Origin: Klebsiella pneumoniae
Lineage (GTDB): Bacteria > Myxococcota_A > UBA796 > SXON01
DNA length: 64,000 bases
NCBI GenBank assembly: GCA_945861635.1
Contig: CAMAWH010000003.1
Span: 118,608 to 182,607 of the forward strand
Direction: 5' to 3'
Shown: positions 9,276 to 17,193 of the stretch, in pieces
Position numbering within the stretch: the first letter of the stretch is position 1
How the letters are laid out: the number at the start of each line of letters is the position of its first letter
Made by a program: the position numbers and the translations under genes
Notes under the pieces: model-generated
Told to the model about the DNA's origin: nothing
Databases searched by the model: none
What the model saw: the letters and a program-made list of their open reading frames with translations, nothing else

Positions 9276-10399
9276 TCCATGATGCGGAAGCGAAAGAACG
9301 TCTCTCCCACGATGATCTCTTCTCCGCCAAAGAGACGTCGATCCGTGATCAATTCGCCGTTCACCAGCGTACCGTTCGAGGACTTGATGTCTTCGATGTA
9401 GAAGTTGTTCCCCCGACGGAACAGCTTGCAGTGGTACCGGGAGACCTTCGAGTCGTTCTTGATTTGAATGTCATTTTCACGGCCGCGCCCGATCGTGAGC
9501 TGATCGGCGGTGAACGGGTATATCTGCTCCTCGGCGGTACCTTCCTGATACAAAAGGAGCGCACGCCGCGCCGCGCCATCCCCTTCACCTTTTGCGCCAT
9601 CCTCCGAGGCAACCACCGACACCGCGGCATCACCACCGAGATCAATCTCCACCTCTCCTGCAATTTCGCCGGCGACAATCTCCACATCACCGCCGGCGTC
9701 CTCAAAACCGAATTGGACGTCCGCCGAAGGGCCGTCGGCCGCATCTTCCGCCACATCTCCTGCTTCAATCGCAATCTCATCTTCTGCGTTGCCACCGACC
9801 CGCACCTGCGCGACGTGGGATTCGGCCTGCGCAAACACGGACGAAACGTCTTCCTTGATGTCGGTATGTGCGCTGTGTTCGCCGATCAGCTCGTCCGAGA
9901 TTTCCTCGACCGCGACCTGCGCCGGCGCGACGACCGGCGCGGTGTAGTGGCCGGCAGGCTCTGCAAGTTTCACCCAGGCATCTCGCGCGGCGCAAAGTTC
10001 TGCGAGGTCCGTCTCGATCTTGCCGATCCGGAGGTTGTCACCGGCAACCTTCGACCGAAGGCCCTTGACCTCCTTCTCGAATTCCTTATCGGTCATTTCA
10101 CCGATGGCCGCCCGGAGCTCCAACTCCTGAATCTGCTCATCGACGCCAGACTTGAGCTCACTGATCGACGCCTTTTCACCCTCCAATGCCGACACGAGAC
10201 TGTCGAGCGTCGGAAGGAGCGGGATTACTTGATCAGCAACCTCACTCGATTTGATTTCGTGGTCGAGGATGACCTTCTCGATCACCGCACCAGAAAATTT
10301 TCCCTGCTGGCTCTTGGCCTTCCCGATGTAGTTGCGATGCTGTTCATACTTCGCAACTAGACCGTTCAGGCTGCCCAGAAGTTCTGCCTTCTCCATCAT
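9272..10399 (-). CDS. Coiled-coil protein with C-terminal FHA domain
   Basis: A 375-residue protein that opens the FHA-kinase-regulator operon. Residues about 1-150 are charged and helical, likely coiled coil. An acidic Ala/Val-rich linker follows. The last ~95 residues are an FHA domain with the phosphothreonine-binding elements IGRGRENDIQI, SRYHCK and SSNGTLVNG, so it probably docks a Thr-phosphorylated partner. There is a second Met one codon in; the GGAGAT element upstream supports either. The stop overlaps the histidine kinase start by ATGA, tying Ser/Thr phosphorylation to the two-component system. The partner is unknown; the large Ser/Thr kinase near 50 kb is not obviously linked. Confidence 0.88.
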   Translation of the reverse strand: MMEKAELLGSLNGLVAKYEQHRNYIGKAKSQQGKFSGAVIEKVILDHEIKSSEVADQVIPLLPTLDSLVSALEGEKASISELKSGVDEQIQELELRAAIGEMTDKEFEKEVKGLRSKVAGDNLRIGKIETDLAELCAARDAWVKLAEPAGHYTAPVVAPAQVAVEEISDELIGEHSAHTDIKEDVSSVFAQAESHVAQVRVGGNAEDEIAIEAGDVAEDAADGPSADVQFGFEDAGGDVEIVAGEIAGEVEIDLGGDAAVSVVASEDGAKGEGDGAARRALLLYQEGTAEEQIYPFTADQLTIGRGRENDIQIKNDSKVSRYHCKLFRRGNNFYIEDIKSSNGTLVNGELITDRRLFGGEEIIVGETFFRFRIME

Positions 10400-10424
10400 G
10401 TCCCATCTCCAGCGAACCGCGTTG

Positions 10425-10451
10425 ATAGTAAAGCCAAGGGCATGCTGTCAA
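10425..10451 (-). promoter_or_regulatory. Sigma70-like promoter of the FHA-kinase-regulator operon
   Basis: On the minus strand TTGACA (10451-10446, a perfect -35) is followed after 15 bp by TACTAT (10430-10425) as a -10, about 25 bp upstream of the FHA start and just after the dnaB stop. The spacing is slightly short. It suggests the signalling operon is transcribed separately from the dnaB housekeeping operon. Confidence 0.5.
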
Positions 10452-10480
10452 GCCCCCGTCACAGGGAAACGCGCATGCCC
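10438..10480. repeat. Perfect 8-bp inverted repeat overlapping the promoter
   Basis: GGGCATGC (10438-10445) and GCATGCCC (10473-10480) are perfect inverted arms 27 bp apart that flank the -35 box. One arm lies in the spacer between -35 and -10, the other directly abuts the dnaB stop codon. This fits an operator for a dimeric regulator, or a dnaB 3' hairpin; there is no T-tract to make it a standard terminator. Confidence 0.45.
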
Positions 10481-10481
10481 G

Positions 10482-11813
10482 CTAGACGTAACCCGAGTCC
10501 GTCGGGCCGGCGTAGTTTCGGAAGAGTGTCCATCGACCGTCGAACGTCAACGTGACATCGCCAATCGCGCCGGAGCGATTTTTGGCAACAATAACTTCAG
10601 CAAGCCCCTTTTTCGGGCTGTCCTCGTGGTAGACTTCGTCCCGATAGATGAACAGGATGATGTCGGCGTCTTGCTCGATGGATCCGGATTCACGCAGGTC
10701 CGACGGCTGGGGCCGCTTGTTGGGTCGGTTTTCCAGAGTGCGGTTGAGCTGTGACAGCGCGACGATGGGAATATCAAGTTCCTTCGCGAGTAGTTTGAGA
10801 CCGCGTGAAATACCGCTCACTGCGTTTTCACGCGATTCCTTCGCCCCGCCCTGACCCTCCATCAGCTGCAGGTAGTCGATGATGAGCAGGCCAAGTTCGG
10901 GACGCTTGGCCTTCAGGCGGCGCGCCTTGCTCCGAAGTGAGGAAATGGTCAATCCACCCGCGTCGTCGATTTCGATGGGAAGATCCGAAAGTTTTTCCGC
11001 TGCGCGACTCAACTTCCGCCAGTCATCGACGGGATCGAGGTGCCCGGTGCGCACTTTGGACGCGTCCACCATCGCCTCGGCGCAGAGCATGCGTGTGGCC
11101 AGCTGCTGGCGCGACATTTCGAGCGTAAATATACCAACGGCAACGCCGCTTTTATCCGCGGCAGCCACCGCCATGTTGAGCGCCAGCGCCGTCTTTCCCA
11201 TCGCCGGGCGGGCGGCGAGAATAATGAGATCACTCCGGTTGAACCCGGCGAGTTTTTTATCCAGGTCGACAAAGCCGGTGGTGATGCCGGTCACGTCTCC
11301 GGGATTCCTCGAGCGCTCCTGAATGACCATGAATTGTTTGTCAATCACCTCCGAAAGCGCGTGCCACTCACTCTTCCCGGAAAGCTGGGACAGCGCGAAC
11401 ACCTCACGTTGCGCATCGTCGAGCAGCGTGGGCAGGTCCTTTTCTCCCGCACGAACGCTGCCGATGATCGCCTCCGCAACGACCACGAGATTCCGGCGGG
11501 TTGCGTGCTCCCGGACGCGCGCAGCGTAGGACTCGATGTTCTCGACGCTCGGACACGCGTTCGGCAGGCCGCTGATGTACGCCGCGCCGCCGTAGTCTTC
11601 GAACGCATCACGACGCCCGACTTCATCCATGACCGAGATAACGTCGCAATTGCCCGTCCGCTCGACCACCTCGATCAGCAAGGTGAACAGCGCGCCGTGG
11701 CGGGGATTATGGAAATCCTCCGCCCGCACGGCCTCGCGGACCTCCGCGAGTTGGCTGGCGTCGAGCATCAGCCCGCCGAGCAGGGACCGCTCGACCTCCC
11801 AGTTGTACTTCAC
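10482..11813 (-). CDS. dnaB: Replicative DNA helicase DnaB
   Basis: The hexameric helicase that unwinds DNA at the replication fork. The 443-residue protein has the N-terminal helical domain (ERSLLGGLMLD, HRHGALF-like region) and a RecA-type C-terminal domain with Walker A ARPAMGKTA at about 201, Walker B LLIIDYLQLM, the SQLNR motif and the arginine-finger region DLRESGSIEQDADIILF. Length is normal and no intein is present. It follows rplI by 3 bp, the order rpsF-rplI-dnaB being widespread in bacteria. Confidence 0.97.
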   Translation of the reverse strand: MKYNWEVERSLLGGLMLDASQLAEVREAVRAEDFHNPRHGALFTLLIEVVERTGNCDVISVMDEVGRRDAFEDYGGAAYISGLPNACPSVENIESYAARVREHATRRNLVVVAEAIIGSVRAGEKDLPTLLDDAQREVFALSQLSGKSEWHALSEVIDKQFMVIQERSRNPGDVTGITTGFVDLDKKLAGFNRSDLIILAARPAMGKTALALNMAVAAADKSGVAVGIFTLEMSRQQLATRMLCAEAMVDASKVRTGHLDPVDDWRKLSRAAEKLSDLPIEIDDAGGLTISSLRSKARRLKAKRPELGLLIIDYLQLMEGQGGAKESRENAVSGISRGLKLLAKELDIPIVALSQLNRTLENRPNKRPQPSDLRESGSIEQDADIILFIYRDEVYHEDSPKKGLAEVIVAKNRSGAIGDVTLTFDGRWTLFRNYAGPTDSGYV

Positions 11814-11816
11814 ACC

Positions 11817-12260
11817 CTACCCGCGGATGACGTACACCTTAACCTGCGCCTCGACGTCCTTGAGGATCTTCACCGGCACCTGGAAGACACCGATGTTGCG
11901 GATCGGGTCCTTGAGGATGATGTGTCGGCGATCGACCGTCACGCCCTGAATTGCGAGCGCCTCGGCAATATCCGCGTTGGTGACGGAACCGAAGATCTTG
12001 TCTTCGGCCGCCGCCTGACGCTTGATCGACACGGCTGTGTTGCCCAGCGTCACCGCCAGTTCACGCGCGGAAGCCACTGCCTTGGCCTGCCGGGAGGCTG
12101 CGACCCGCTTCTGGTGCTCGACGCGGCGGGTCGAGCCGGCAACTGCGAGGACCGCGAGCTTCCGCGGAATCAGGTAGTTGCGCCCGTATCCGTCCGCGAC
12201 ATCCAGCACGTCCCCGGTGGAGCCGAGGTTGGCGACATCGTCCTGTAAAATAACCTTCAT
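11817..12260 (-). CDS. rplI: 50S ribosomal protein L9
   Basis: 147 residues starting MKVILQDDVANLG, with the L9 N-domain (GDVLDVADGYGRNYLIPRKLA), the long connecting helix and the RNA-binding C-domain. The track start (MGVP) is 4 codons too early. The ATG at 12260 has GGGAG about 5 bp upstream and begins the conserved sequence. It is followed directly by dnaB. Confidence 0.96.
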   Translation of the reverse strand: MKVILQDDVANLGSTGDVLDVADGYGRNYLIPRKLAVLAVAGSTRRVEHQKRVAASRQAKAVASARELAVTLGNTAVSIKRQAAAEDKIFGSVTNADIAEALAIQGVTVDRRHIILKDPIRNIGVFQVPVKILKDVEAQVKVYVIRG

Positions 12261-12289
12261 GGGAACTCCCAAACAGTGAAACGGTGAAA

Positions 12290-12730
12290 CTATTCGTCGT
12301 CCGCGACGACGCCTTCTTCTTCTTCAGCTTCGGCACGATAGCGAGCCTCCGCCTCTTCTTCCGCCTTGATGGCGGCCATCCGCTCGATGCGGAGGCGGCG
12401 ACGCTCTTCGGCAAGCGCGCGGCGCTCCTCGATGATGACGTCGGCCTCGATCTTGATGGTAAGGAATCGAAGGAGGTCGTCTTCAATTCCGAGGTTGCGC
12501 TCGATCTCGGCAACGACGTCCGCCGGACCGACGTAGTTCAGGTACACGTAGTGGCCGCGCTGGTGCCGGGCGATCGGGTACGCGAGCTTGCGCTTGCCCC
12601 AATCCTCCGTGACGAGGATCGTGCCCGCGCGAGCGGAAATGATGCCCTCTAGCTTGGTGGTGATGCGGGTCATGGCATCTTCGGTCAGGTCCGGCCGGGC
12701 GACAAACGTGGTCTCGTACTCGTTAATCAT
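12290..12730 (-). CDS. rpsF: 30S ribosomal protein S6
   Basis: 146 residues from MINEYETTFVARPDL, with the S6 ferredoxin-like core (WGKRKLAYPIARHQRGHYVYL, ERNLGIEDDLLRFLTIKIE) and an extended acidic C-terminal tail rich in Glu/Ala. The ATG at 12730 follows GAGGGAG by about 7 bp; the track start five codons upstream is less likely. In most bacteria rpsR (S18, the direct partner of S6) follows; here rplI comes after 29 bp. Confidence 0.95.
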   Translation of the reverse strand: MINEYETTFVARPDLTEDAMTRITTKLEGIISARAGTILVTEDWGKRKLAYPIARHQRGHYVYLNYVGPADVVAEIERNLGIEDDLLRFLTIKIEADVIIEERRALAEERRRLRIERMAAIKAEEEAEARYRAEAEEEEGVVADDE

Positions 12731-12741
12731 CGATAACTCCC

Positions 12742-13320
12742 TCAAACAACGCCCGGAACGGGCGCCGCGTTGAAACGATTCATGGTCGGGGTGAGGCCGT
12801 CACGGACGACCGATTCGACCGCTTCCGCGGCAAAATCGACGACCGCGTCCAGATGCGGTGCTTCTGCTGCAGACCACGTCGAAAGAACGTAGTCCGCCGC
12901 ATCAATATTTTCCGGAGGACGACCGACGCCTACCCGGACACGAACGAATTCTTGACCGGCAACGCGTTGCACATCCCGCACGCCGTTATGACCGCCGTGC
13001 CCGCCGCCCACGCGCACACGCAGGCGGCCAAACGGTAGGTCGAGGTCGTCATGGACGACGATCATGTCCGCCGCCGGAACCTTGTAGAAGCCCAGCAGCG
13101 AAGCCGTTGCCTGGCCGGACAGGTTCATGAATTGCTGCGGCATCGACAGAACAACGTTCTGCCCGGCGATCGACACGTCACCCACGAGCGCGCCGAACAG
13201 TTTTCGATCGGCGGAAGCCGCCGCACGCCCGGCCACGCGTTCCACGACGAGGAAGCCGACATTATGTCGGGTCCGCGCGTATCGCGATCCGGGATTGCCG
13301 AGGCCGACCACGAGGTGCAC
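12742..13320 (-). CDS. pth: Peptidyl-tRNA hydrolase
   Basis: Releases tRNA from peptidyl-tRNA dropped by ribosomes. 192 residues from a GTG at 13320: VHLVVGLGNPGSRYARTRHNVGF contains the substrate Asn and the catalytic His. MPQQFMNLSG, HDDLDLPFGRLRVR and GGGHGGHNGVRD complete the active site. The track ORF begins 31 codons upstream with low-complexity Arg/Pro sequence that is rplY read out of frame. The GTG lies one base after the rplY stop, so the two are coupled. Confidence 0.96.
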   Translation of the reverse strand: MHLVVGLGNPGSRYARTRHNVGFLVVERVAGRAAASADRKLFGALVGDVSIAGQNVVLSMPQQFMNLSGQATASLLGFYKVPAADMIVVHDDLDLPFGRLRVRVGGGHGGHNGVRDVQRVAGQEFVRVRVGVGRPPENIDAADYVLSTWSAAEAPHLDAVVDFAAEAVESVVRDGLTPTMNRFNAAPVPGVV

Positions 13321-13321
13321 G

Positions 13322-14008
13322 CTACTTCTTCGCCGCCGGCTTGGCCGCGGCCGCAGGTGCCTTGCCTGCGGCGGCTGCGGGCGCCTTTCCTGCCGCTGCC
13401 GCAGCGGGCGCACCGGCAGTTGCAGCGGCCGCGGCGGCGGGTGCCGCCTCCGGAGCCAGCTTGCCTTCCACCGTGAACAAGTTGAAGTCCTGCGCGTACA
13501 GGATGCTCACGCCGCCCGGCAGCGGGACCTGTGAAGCCTTCACGAACTGCCCGACTTCAAGCGGGGTTACGTCCACGTCAAGCGTGGCCGGAATCGCGTA
13601 CGGGTCACATTTGACGGTCAAGAACCGTGCAAGGTTGCGGAGAGTCCCACCGGCGCGGGTTCCCGCGGCGCGGCCAACCGCGAGGACGGGCACGATGACC
13701 GTCACCAGTTCACCCTTGGCGACCTCATAGAAATCGACGTGCTCAACGGCCCGCGACACCGGGTGGCGCTGAATCTCACGCACGATGCACGTGCGCGAAG
13801 CACCGGCAACGTTGACACGCAACAGCGTATTCGCGTTGTTCGTCTTCCGGAAAATAGATGCAAGCGCCTTTCCGTCGAAACGGATCGGCGTCGCCGCGGC
13901 ACCCGCGCGGTACATCACCCCCGGCGTTCCGCCGGCCTTCCGCACCTTGTGGCTGTCGTTCTTACTGCCACCCGCGCGGGGTTCGGCGTCCAGGCTGAAA
14001 CTTTCCAT
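13322..14008 (-). CDS. rplY: 50S ribosomal protein L25 (CTC family)
   Basis: 228 residues, starting MESFSLDAEPRAG at 14008 behind GGAGGATTCG. It has the 5S-rRNA-binding L25 domain (AGGTPGVMYRAG, VREIQRHPVSRAVEHVDF) and the TL5/CTC beta domain (VPVLAVGRAAGTRAGGTL, IPATLDVDVTPLEVGQ). The C-terminus is a ~50-residue Ala/Lys/Pro tail built of GKAPAAAA units, common in the long L25 forms but variable between strains. The track start 17 codons upstream is not supported. Confidence 0.95.
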   Translation of the reverse strand: MESFSLDAEPRAGGSKNDSHKVRKAGGTPGVMYRAGAAATPIRFDGKALASIFRKTNNANTLLRVNVAGASRTCIVREIQRHPVSRAVEHVDFYEVAKGELVTVIVPVLAVGRAAGTRAGGTLRNLARFLTVKCDPYAIPATLDVDVTPLEVGQFVKASQVPLPGGVSILYAQDFNLFTVEGKLAPEAAPAAAAAATAGAPAAAAAGKAPAAAAGKAPAAAAKPAAKK

Positions 14009-14260
14009 CGAATCCTCCGGGGGGGGGCTCCGCCGCGGGGGCGAAGTGCGCTGTGTCAACGCCAGCGTGCGTCGTCCACTGGCCCCGGGAAACTCCCAGC
14101 TCAGACTGCATCACGGACGAAGGGTTCCGGATGGAACCGATGCAGCGGCGCCGAACGGGGGTTCCCTGTCGGCGGGGCGCTGCTATCGGATCGCTACTCG
14201 CGCGTCAAGGCTCCAGCACGCGTCGGGCGGGTCCGCCGCGCCGATCCGTCATGCGCGCGA
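14009..14260. other. Intergenic region upstream of rplY with a small inverted repeat
   Basis: 252 bp with no convincing gene. GGTTCC-GGAT-GGAACC (14123-14138) is a perfect 6-bp inverted repeat. The region probably carries the rplY promoter, since rplY is separated from prs here by a lipoprotein gene. No tRNA cloverleaf or ribosomal leader could be recognised. Confidence 0.4.
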
Positions 14261-15346
14261 TCATTCCGGCCTCGGTTCGCCCGTGTAGAGGAGATCGCGC
14301 GTGACGTACATGTACCAGGCGCCGTCGGCCTCCGCGACCACCGGATCGGCCGAAAACGGGTCTGGCGTAGCGACTTCCGACCACGTCTCGAAATCGGACG
14401 TGCATCCTCGATGAACCCAAGGATCCTTCGTCCCCCACATCGCGTACATACAATCTGTGTTTCCGACGTATTGGACACTTCCGAGCGCATGGAACTCGGT
14501 AAGGGGGGAACTGCGAAGTTCCTGCGTCGTCCAAGTGGACGGATCATTCGGGTCAGGTACCGCCACAATCCACTCCATGTTGTCGATGTACCCCCCGATC
14601 ATGCCGAGCGAACTCGATGCCCACACCCGGATGACCCCCGCGGAGTCCGGATCGCTTCGATCGTCCGGCACCCAGACGCCCAGCGGGTCCGTGAGCGCCT
14701 CGAGGTGATCGGGATCACACCAGAGCAGGTGCGGCTGGTACGCAAACACGCCCGCGCCCATCGTTCCCTCGTCCATCGCAACGGCAATGCCCGCACACGC
14801 GTACGGCTGACCCACCGGCCAGATCGTGTTCATGAGGACGATTCGGTTGCCAACGACCGTGATGTCGGGGTCGGACACGGGGTGCGGGTACCCGTGCGTG
14901 AGCAGCGTCAACTCGGGCGCGTCCCGGATGTGCGTCTTGCGAACGTCCGTCGCCTCACCCGTTGCCGGGTTGATTGGCGAGAAAACCAGCTGATCGCAGC
15001 GATCCGAACGATCCTCAAAGTCCATCCACAGCATCCATGGTGTGCCCCCGTCAATTCGGCTATCGACGAGCACTTCCGGCACACTGGCGAGGCCACGGAC
15101 GAACAGCGGCGGCTCCCAGGCAATGCCATCCGCCGACGCGTGGACGTAAAGGTCCATGAAATTCGGCGTTGGCACGTCGCAAGGCTCCTCTACCCACGGA
15201 ATGCCCGCGGTGTCGATGAGCTCGGCGGTATCCCCCGTGTCCCCGGTATCGGTGACCGCGTCCGAGTCCGCCGGGGCCTTCGAATCCGCCGCGGGCGGGG
15301 AGGCACAGGCAACGAGCGAGAAAAACACAAGCGTGGGCTGGCGCAT
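14261..15346 (-). CDS. Lipoprotein with beta-propeller-like repeats
   Basis: 361 residues. The N-terminus MRQPTLVFFSLVACAS is a lipoprotein signal with Cys at about 14, followed by a DTGDTGDT linker typical of surface lipoproteins in this window. The rest has alternating phrases such as SADGIAWEPP, DSRIDGGTPWMLWMDF, SDPDITVVGNRIVLM, SDFETWSEVATPDPFSADPVV and ADGAWYMYV. These resemble GH43-like five-bladed propellers that probe strand by strand, but no glycosidase active site can be assigned. It sits between prs and rplY, an odd interruption of a usually tight pair. Function unknown. Confidence 0.75.
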   Translation of the reverse strand: MRQPTLVFFSLVACASPPAADSKAPADSDAVTDTGDTGDTAELIDTAGIPWVEEPCDVPTPNFMDLYVHASADGIAWEPPLFVRGLASVPEVLVDSRIDGGTPWMLWMDFEDRSDRCDQLVFSPINPATGEATDVRKTHIRDAPELTLLTHGYPHPVSDPDITVVGNRIVLMNTIWPVGQPYACAGIAVAMDEGTMGAGVFAYQPHLLWCDPDHLEALTDPLGVWVPDDRSDPDSAGVIRVWASSSLGMIGGYIDNMEWIVAVPDPNDPSTWTTQELRSSPLTEFHALGSVQYVGNTDCMYAMWGTKDPWVHRGCTSDFETWSEVATPDPFSADPVVAEADGAWYMYVTRDLLYTGEPRPE

Positions 15347-15398
15347 TCCGGAAGTATACGTGGTTGGCGGCGAATGGGAAGGGATTCGCGCCGCTCAG

Positions 15399-16343
15399 CT
15401 ACCGAAACAGCCTCGTCACGGAATCGTTCGAATGAATGGAGCGGATCGCCTCTCCCAGAAGCTGCGCAACTGGCACCTGCTCGATCTTTCCGCATGCGCG
15501 AGCCGCATCTGACAACGCGATGGTGTCGGTCACCATGACTTTTTCTAAAACGCTTGCTTTAATGCGCTCAATGGCCGGACCCGAAAACACGGCGTGGGTT
15601 GCGACGGCAAAAACCCGCTTCGCCCCCCCCTCTCGCACCGCCTGCGCCGCATTTTTGAGGGTTCCTGCGGTATCGATCATGTCGTCGACAATAATCGCGT
15701 CCTTGCCCTCGACTTCGCCGACGATGTGGAGCACTTCGCTCTTGTTCGGCCCGCTGCGGCGCTTGTCGATAATGGCGATGCCGCAGCCGATGCGCTTTGC
15801 AAAGCCGCGCGCGCGCTCCACGCCGCCCGCGTCCGGTGACACGATCACCGCATTCTGGACCGGGAACGTGCTGGCGCAGGTGGACGAGAGCGTCGGCCCG
15901 GCGTACAAATTGTCCACGGGGATGTCGAAGAACCCTTGAATCTGACCGGCGTGCAGGTCGATGGTGAGCACCCGTTCAACCCCCGCCGTCGTCAGGAGAT
16001 CAGCAACGAGCTTGGCAGTGATGGGCGCGCGCGGAGCGACCTTCCGGTCCTGGCGAGAGTACCCATAGTACGGGATTACCGCCGTGATTCGGCCAGCGGA
16101 GGCGCGCTTGCATGCATCCGCCATGATGAGCAGCTCCATCAGGTGGTCGTTGGCCGGCTGCGAGGTCGGCTGGATCAGGAAAACATCCCGCCCGCGCACG
16201 TTGTCGTCGATTTCTACCTGAGTCTCGTCGTCGGAGAAGCGCGTCACTCGCGCGTTTCCTAAGGGAAGGCCAAGGCTTTCAGCTATTCCGCGCGCGAGTG
16301 CGGGGTTGGCGTTGCCGGCAAACAAGCGGACTTCCATGTACAC
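15399..16343 (-). CDS. prs: Ribose-phosphate pyrophosphokinase (PRPP synthase)
   Basis: Makes PRPP from ribose-5-phosphate and ATP for nucleotide, His and Trp synthesis. 312-314 residues with RFSDDETQVEIDDNVRGRDVF (divalent metal and ATP region), YYGYSRQDRK (ATP loop), TIDLHAGQIQGFF, VSPDAGGVERA and the PRPP loop AIIVDDMIDTAGT. A GTG at 16343 has a well-spaced CGGAG; the ATG at 16337 (MEVRLFAGN) fits the family start. Both are possible. Confidence 0.96.
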   Translation of the reverse strand: MYMEVRLFAGNANPALARGIAESLGLPLGNARVTRFSDDETQVEIDDNVRGRDVFLIQPTSQPANDHLMELLIMADACKRASAGRITAVIPYYGYSRQDRKVAPRAPITAKLVADLLTTAGVERVLTIDLHAGQIQGFFDIPVDNLYAGPTLSSTCASTFPVQNAVIVSPDAGGVERARGFAKRIGCGIAIIDKRRSGPNKSEVLHIVGEVEGKDAIIVDDMIDTAGTLKNAAQAVREGGAKRVFAVATHAVFSGPAIERIKASVLEKVMVTDTIALSDAARACGKIEQVPVAQLLGEAIRSIHSNDSVTRLFR

Positions 16344-16391
16344 GGCGACTCCGGGGAGCGCGCGCTCCTAACCGGAAGCGCGCCGTTGTCA

Positions 16392-16414
16392 GCGTTTCGA
16401 CACGCGTCGAACGC
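16392..16414. terminator. Hairpin downstream of the polyprenol-kinase-like gene
   Basis: GCGTTTCGACACGCGTCGAACGC folds into a 9-bp stem with one bulged base and a 4-nt loop. It starts at the base after the stop codon of the minus-strand gene at 16415. No T-run follows, so it may be a factor-dependent terminator or an mRNA-stabilising hairpin before the prs promoter region. Confidence 0.45.
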
Positions 16415-17038
16415 TCAGAGCAGGGCGGCGACGACGGTGGCGGCGGCGGCCGCGGCAAGCGGAATCACGAAGTTATCGTCGAGACGCCGGGCAAATAGCT
16501 CAGCAATCCCGCCAGCTGCCGCCGCCACCAAAGCCACCGCGAGCGCGGCGGGCAGCGCGACCTCCGGGTAGAACAAGCGCAGCATCCCGAATGTCGCGGC
16601 GCCCGCACACACGACGAATGCCAACGTGCCTTCCAGGGAGCGCCCCGTCGCAAGGCGGATCGATCCGAATCGTCGTCCGACCACGCCTGCAGCGGGGTCT
16701 CCAACGCCAAGTACAGTAACAGCAACCGCGCACGCCATCGGCGAGGCCGTGAGCGAAAGGCCGAACAGCGCCGTCGTGTACCAGGTCGCGGAATTCACTT
16801 TCCCGACCTCATGCGGATGCGCCACGGGCCCGAACACCATCATGATGAAGCGGTTGAAGGCGGCGCTGCGTCGGCGCGTGATTTCCATCGACCACGCGGC
16901 AACGGTAAAGCTGGCCGCGACCAGAACCATCGTCTCCGGGGTGAGCACCAGCTGTATCAATGCCAGAACGGACAGCCCGGAAAGGACGTGCAGTGCGCTC
17001 CGACGGAGGTTTGGGGGTCGAAGGGATGCGTCGTGCAA
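16415..17038 (-). CDS. Polyprenol/phytol kinase-like (CTP-dependent, SEC59/VTE5 type) membrane protein
   Basis: 207 residues with about six membrane helices. The signature LGVGDPAAGVVGRRFG followed by SLEGTLAFV and, near the C-terminus, LDDNFVIPLAAA is the nucleotide-binding pattern of the dolichol kinase / phytol kinase / CTP:diacylglycerol kinase superfamily. The reaction would phosphorylate a membrane lipid alcohol with CTP; which lipid cannot be told. It is transcribed away from the DUF2079 gene, with a 155-bp divergent intergenic region. Confidence 0.75.
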   Translation of the reverse strand: MHDASLRPPNLRRSALHVLSGLSVLALIQLVLTPETMVLVAASFTVAAWSMEITRRRSAAFNRFIMMVFGPVAHPHEVGKVNSATWYTTALFGLSLTASPMACAVAVTVLGVGDPAAGVVGRRFGSIRLATGRSLEGTLAFVVCAGAATFGMLRLFYPEVALPAALAVALVAAAAGGIAELFARRLDDNFVIPLAAAAAATVVAALL

Positions 17039-17193
17039 GCCGTGCCTCCTGTGCGGTGCAAGCCTAGTCTCCGCGTGTCACCATTCCGTCACAGTGGGCC
17101 TGAAGACCGCGCTCACCGCGCACGCGCCGGTCTCGGCGGTTCCCGTCCACGGCAACGATAGCGGGGTAGGCTGCGGACGCACGCGCCCGAACG

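Noticed and set aside
12272-12290. Possible hidden rpsR between rplI and rpsF
   Set aside because: The gap is too short for a ~75-residue protein and no S18-like sequence is readable in overlapping frames.
13739-15538. 599-residue plus-strand ORF
   Set aside because: Runs antisense over rplY, the lipoprotein gene and the end of prs, all of which have strong family signatures.
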